In this document: positions 40,165 to 40,192 of the stretch, piece by piece | How positions within the stretch are numbered: position 1 is the stretch's first letter | Layout: every line of letters begins with the position of its first letter | Source of the DNA: Sulfurimonas sp. UBA6014 | GTDB taxonomy: Bacteria > Campylobacterota > Campylobacteria > Campylobacterales > Sulfurimonadaceae | Assembly: GCA_002428085.1 (NCBI GenBank) | Contig: DJAA01000066.1 | Coordinates: 35,148 to 75,339 of the forward strand | Reading direction: 5' to 3' | Length of the DNA: 40,192 nt | The notes under the pieces: model-generated | Told to the model about the DNA's origin: nothing | Seen by the model: the letters and a program-made list of their open reading frames with translations, nothing else | The model's database searches: none | Translations under genes and position numbers: made by a program

Positions 40165-40192
40165 CCTTATAATTCTCGAAAAATAAAATTTT

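Overview
The window comes from a Campylobacterota (Epsilonproteobacteria) chromosome, most likely a Sulfurimonas-like sulfur or nitrate oxidiser. This rests on the AT-rich composition, TATAAT-type -10 boxes with weak -35 boxes, tightly overlapping genes, the protein families, and one long gene order. From the right the order is a membrane gene, rsmE, (insert), rpmE, rsmI, rlmB, a RodZ-like protein, a periplasmic protein, an aminotransferase, hom, (insert), yraN. As I remember it, this matches the Campylobacter jejuni Cj0148c-Cj0157c neighbourhood. The genus is inferred.

Layout. 1-5281 (minus): a transglutaminase, a 1122-residue transglutaminase/DUF2126 putative amidoligase and a circularly permuted ATP-grasp protein cut by the window edge. 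5468-7345 (minus): a lipoprotein with two DUF302-like repeats. 7614-10574 (plus): a SHOCT protein, the magnesium channel MgtE, a small acidic protein and an NTF2-like protein. 10611-13866 (plus): an OmpR-type regulator and histidine kinase, then a small secreted protein, an outer-membrane protein and an OMP remnant. The same 11-bp-spaced direct repeat lies before the regulator and before the secreted protein. 14011-22809 (minus): one long operon reading alaS, CopD-like membrane protein, maf, PAS-GGDEF, bioF, lone ABC ATPase, PBP1a, beta-barrel protein.

23022-25202: a small unknown gene (plus), an aldehyde dehydrogenase and a c'-like cytochrome (minus). 25284-28472 (minus): yraN, a lone cytoplasmic-type formate dehydrogenase catalytic subunit and an SDR. 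28479-34513 (minus): hom, aminotransferase, periplasmic protein, RodZ-like protein, rlmB, rsmI, rpmE. 34644-37760 (minus): a porin / PstS-like periplasmic protein / membrane adenylate cyclase operon that appears inserted between rpmE and rsmE. 37831-40164: rsmE and a membrane protein (minus), then moeA (plus), whose cofactor product would serve the formate dehydrogenase.

I saw no tRNA, rRNA, CRISPR array, insertion sequence or phage gene. No gap between genes exceeds about 270 bases. The points most worth following up are the porin/PBP/cyclase cassette, the peptide-ligase-like operon at the left edge, the duplicated two-component operator with a probable leaderless regulator mRNA, and a two-state leader before rpmE.
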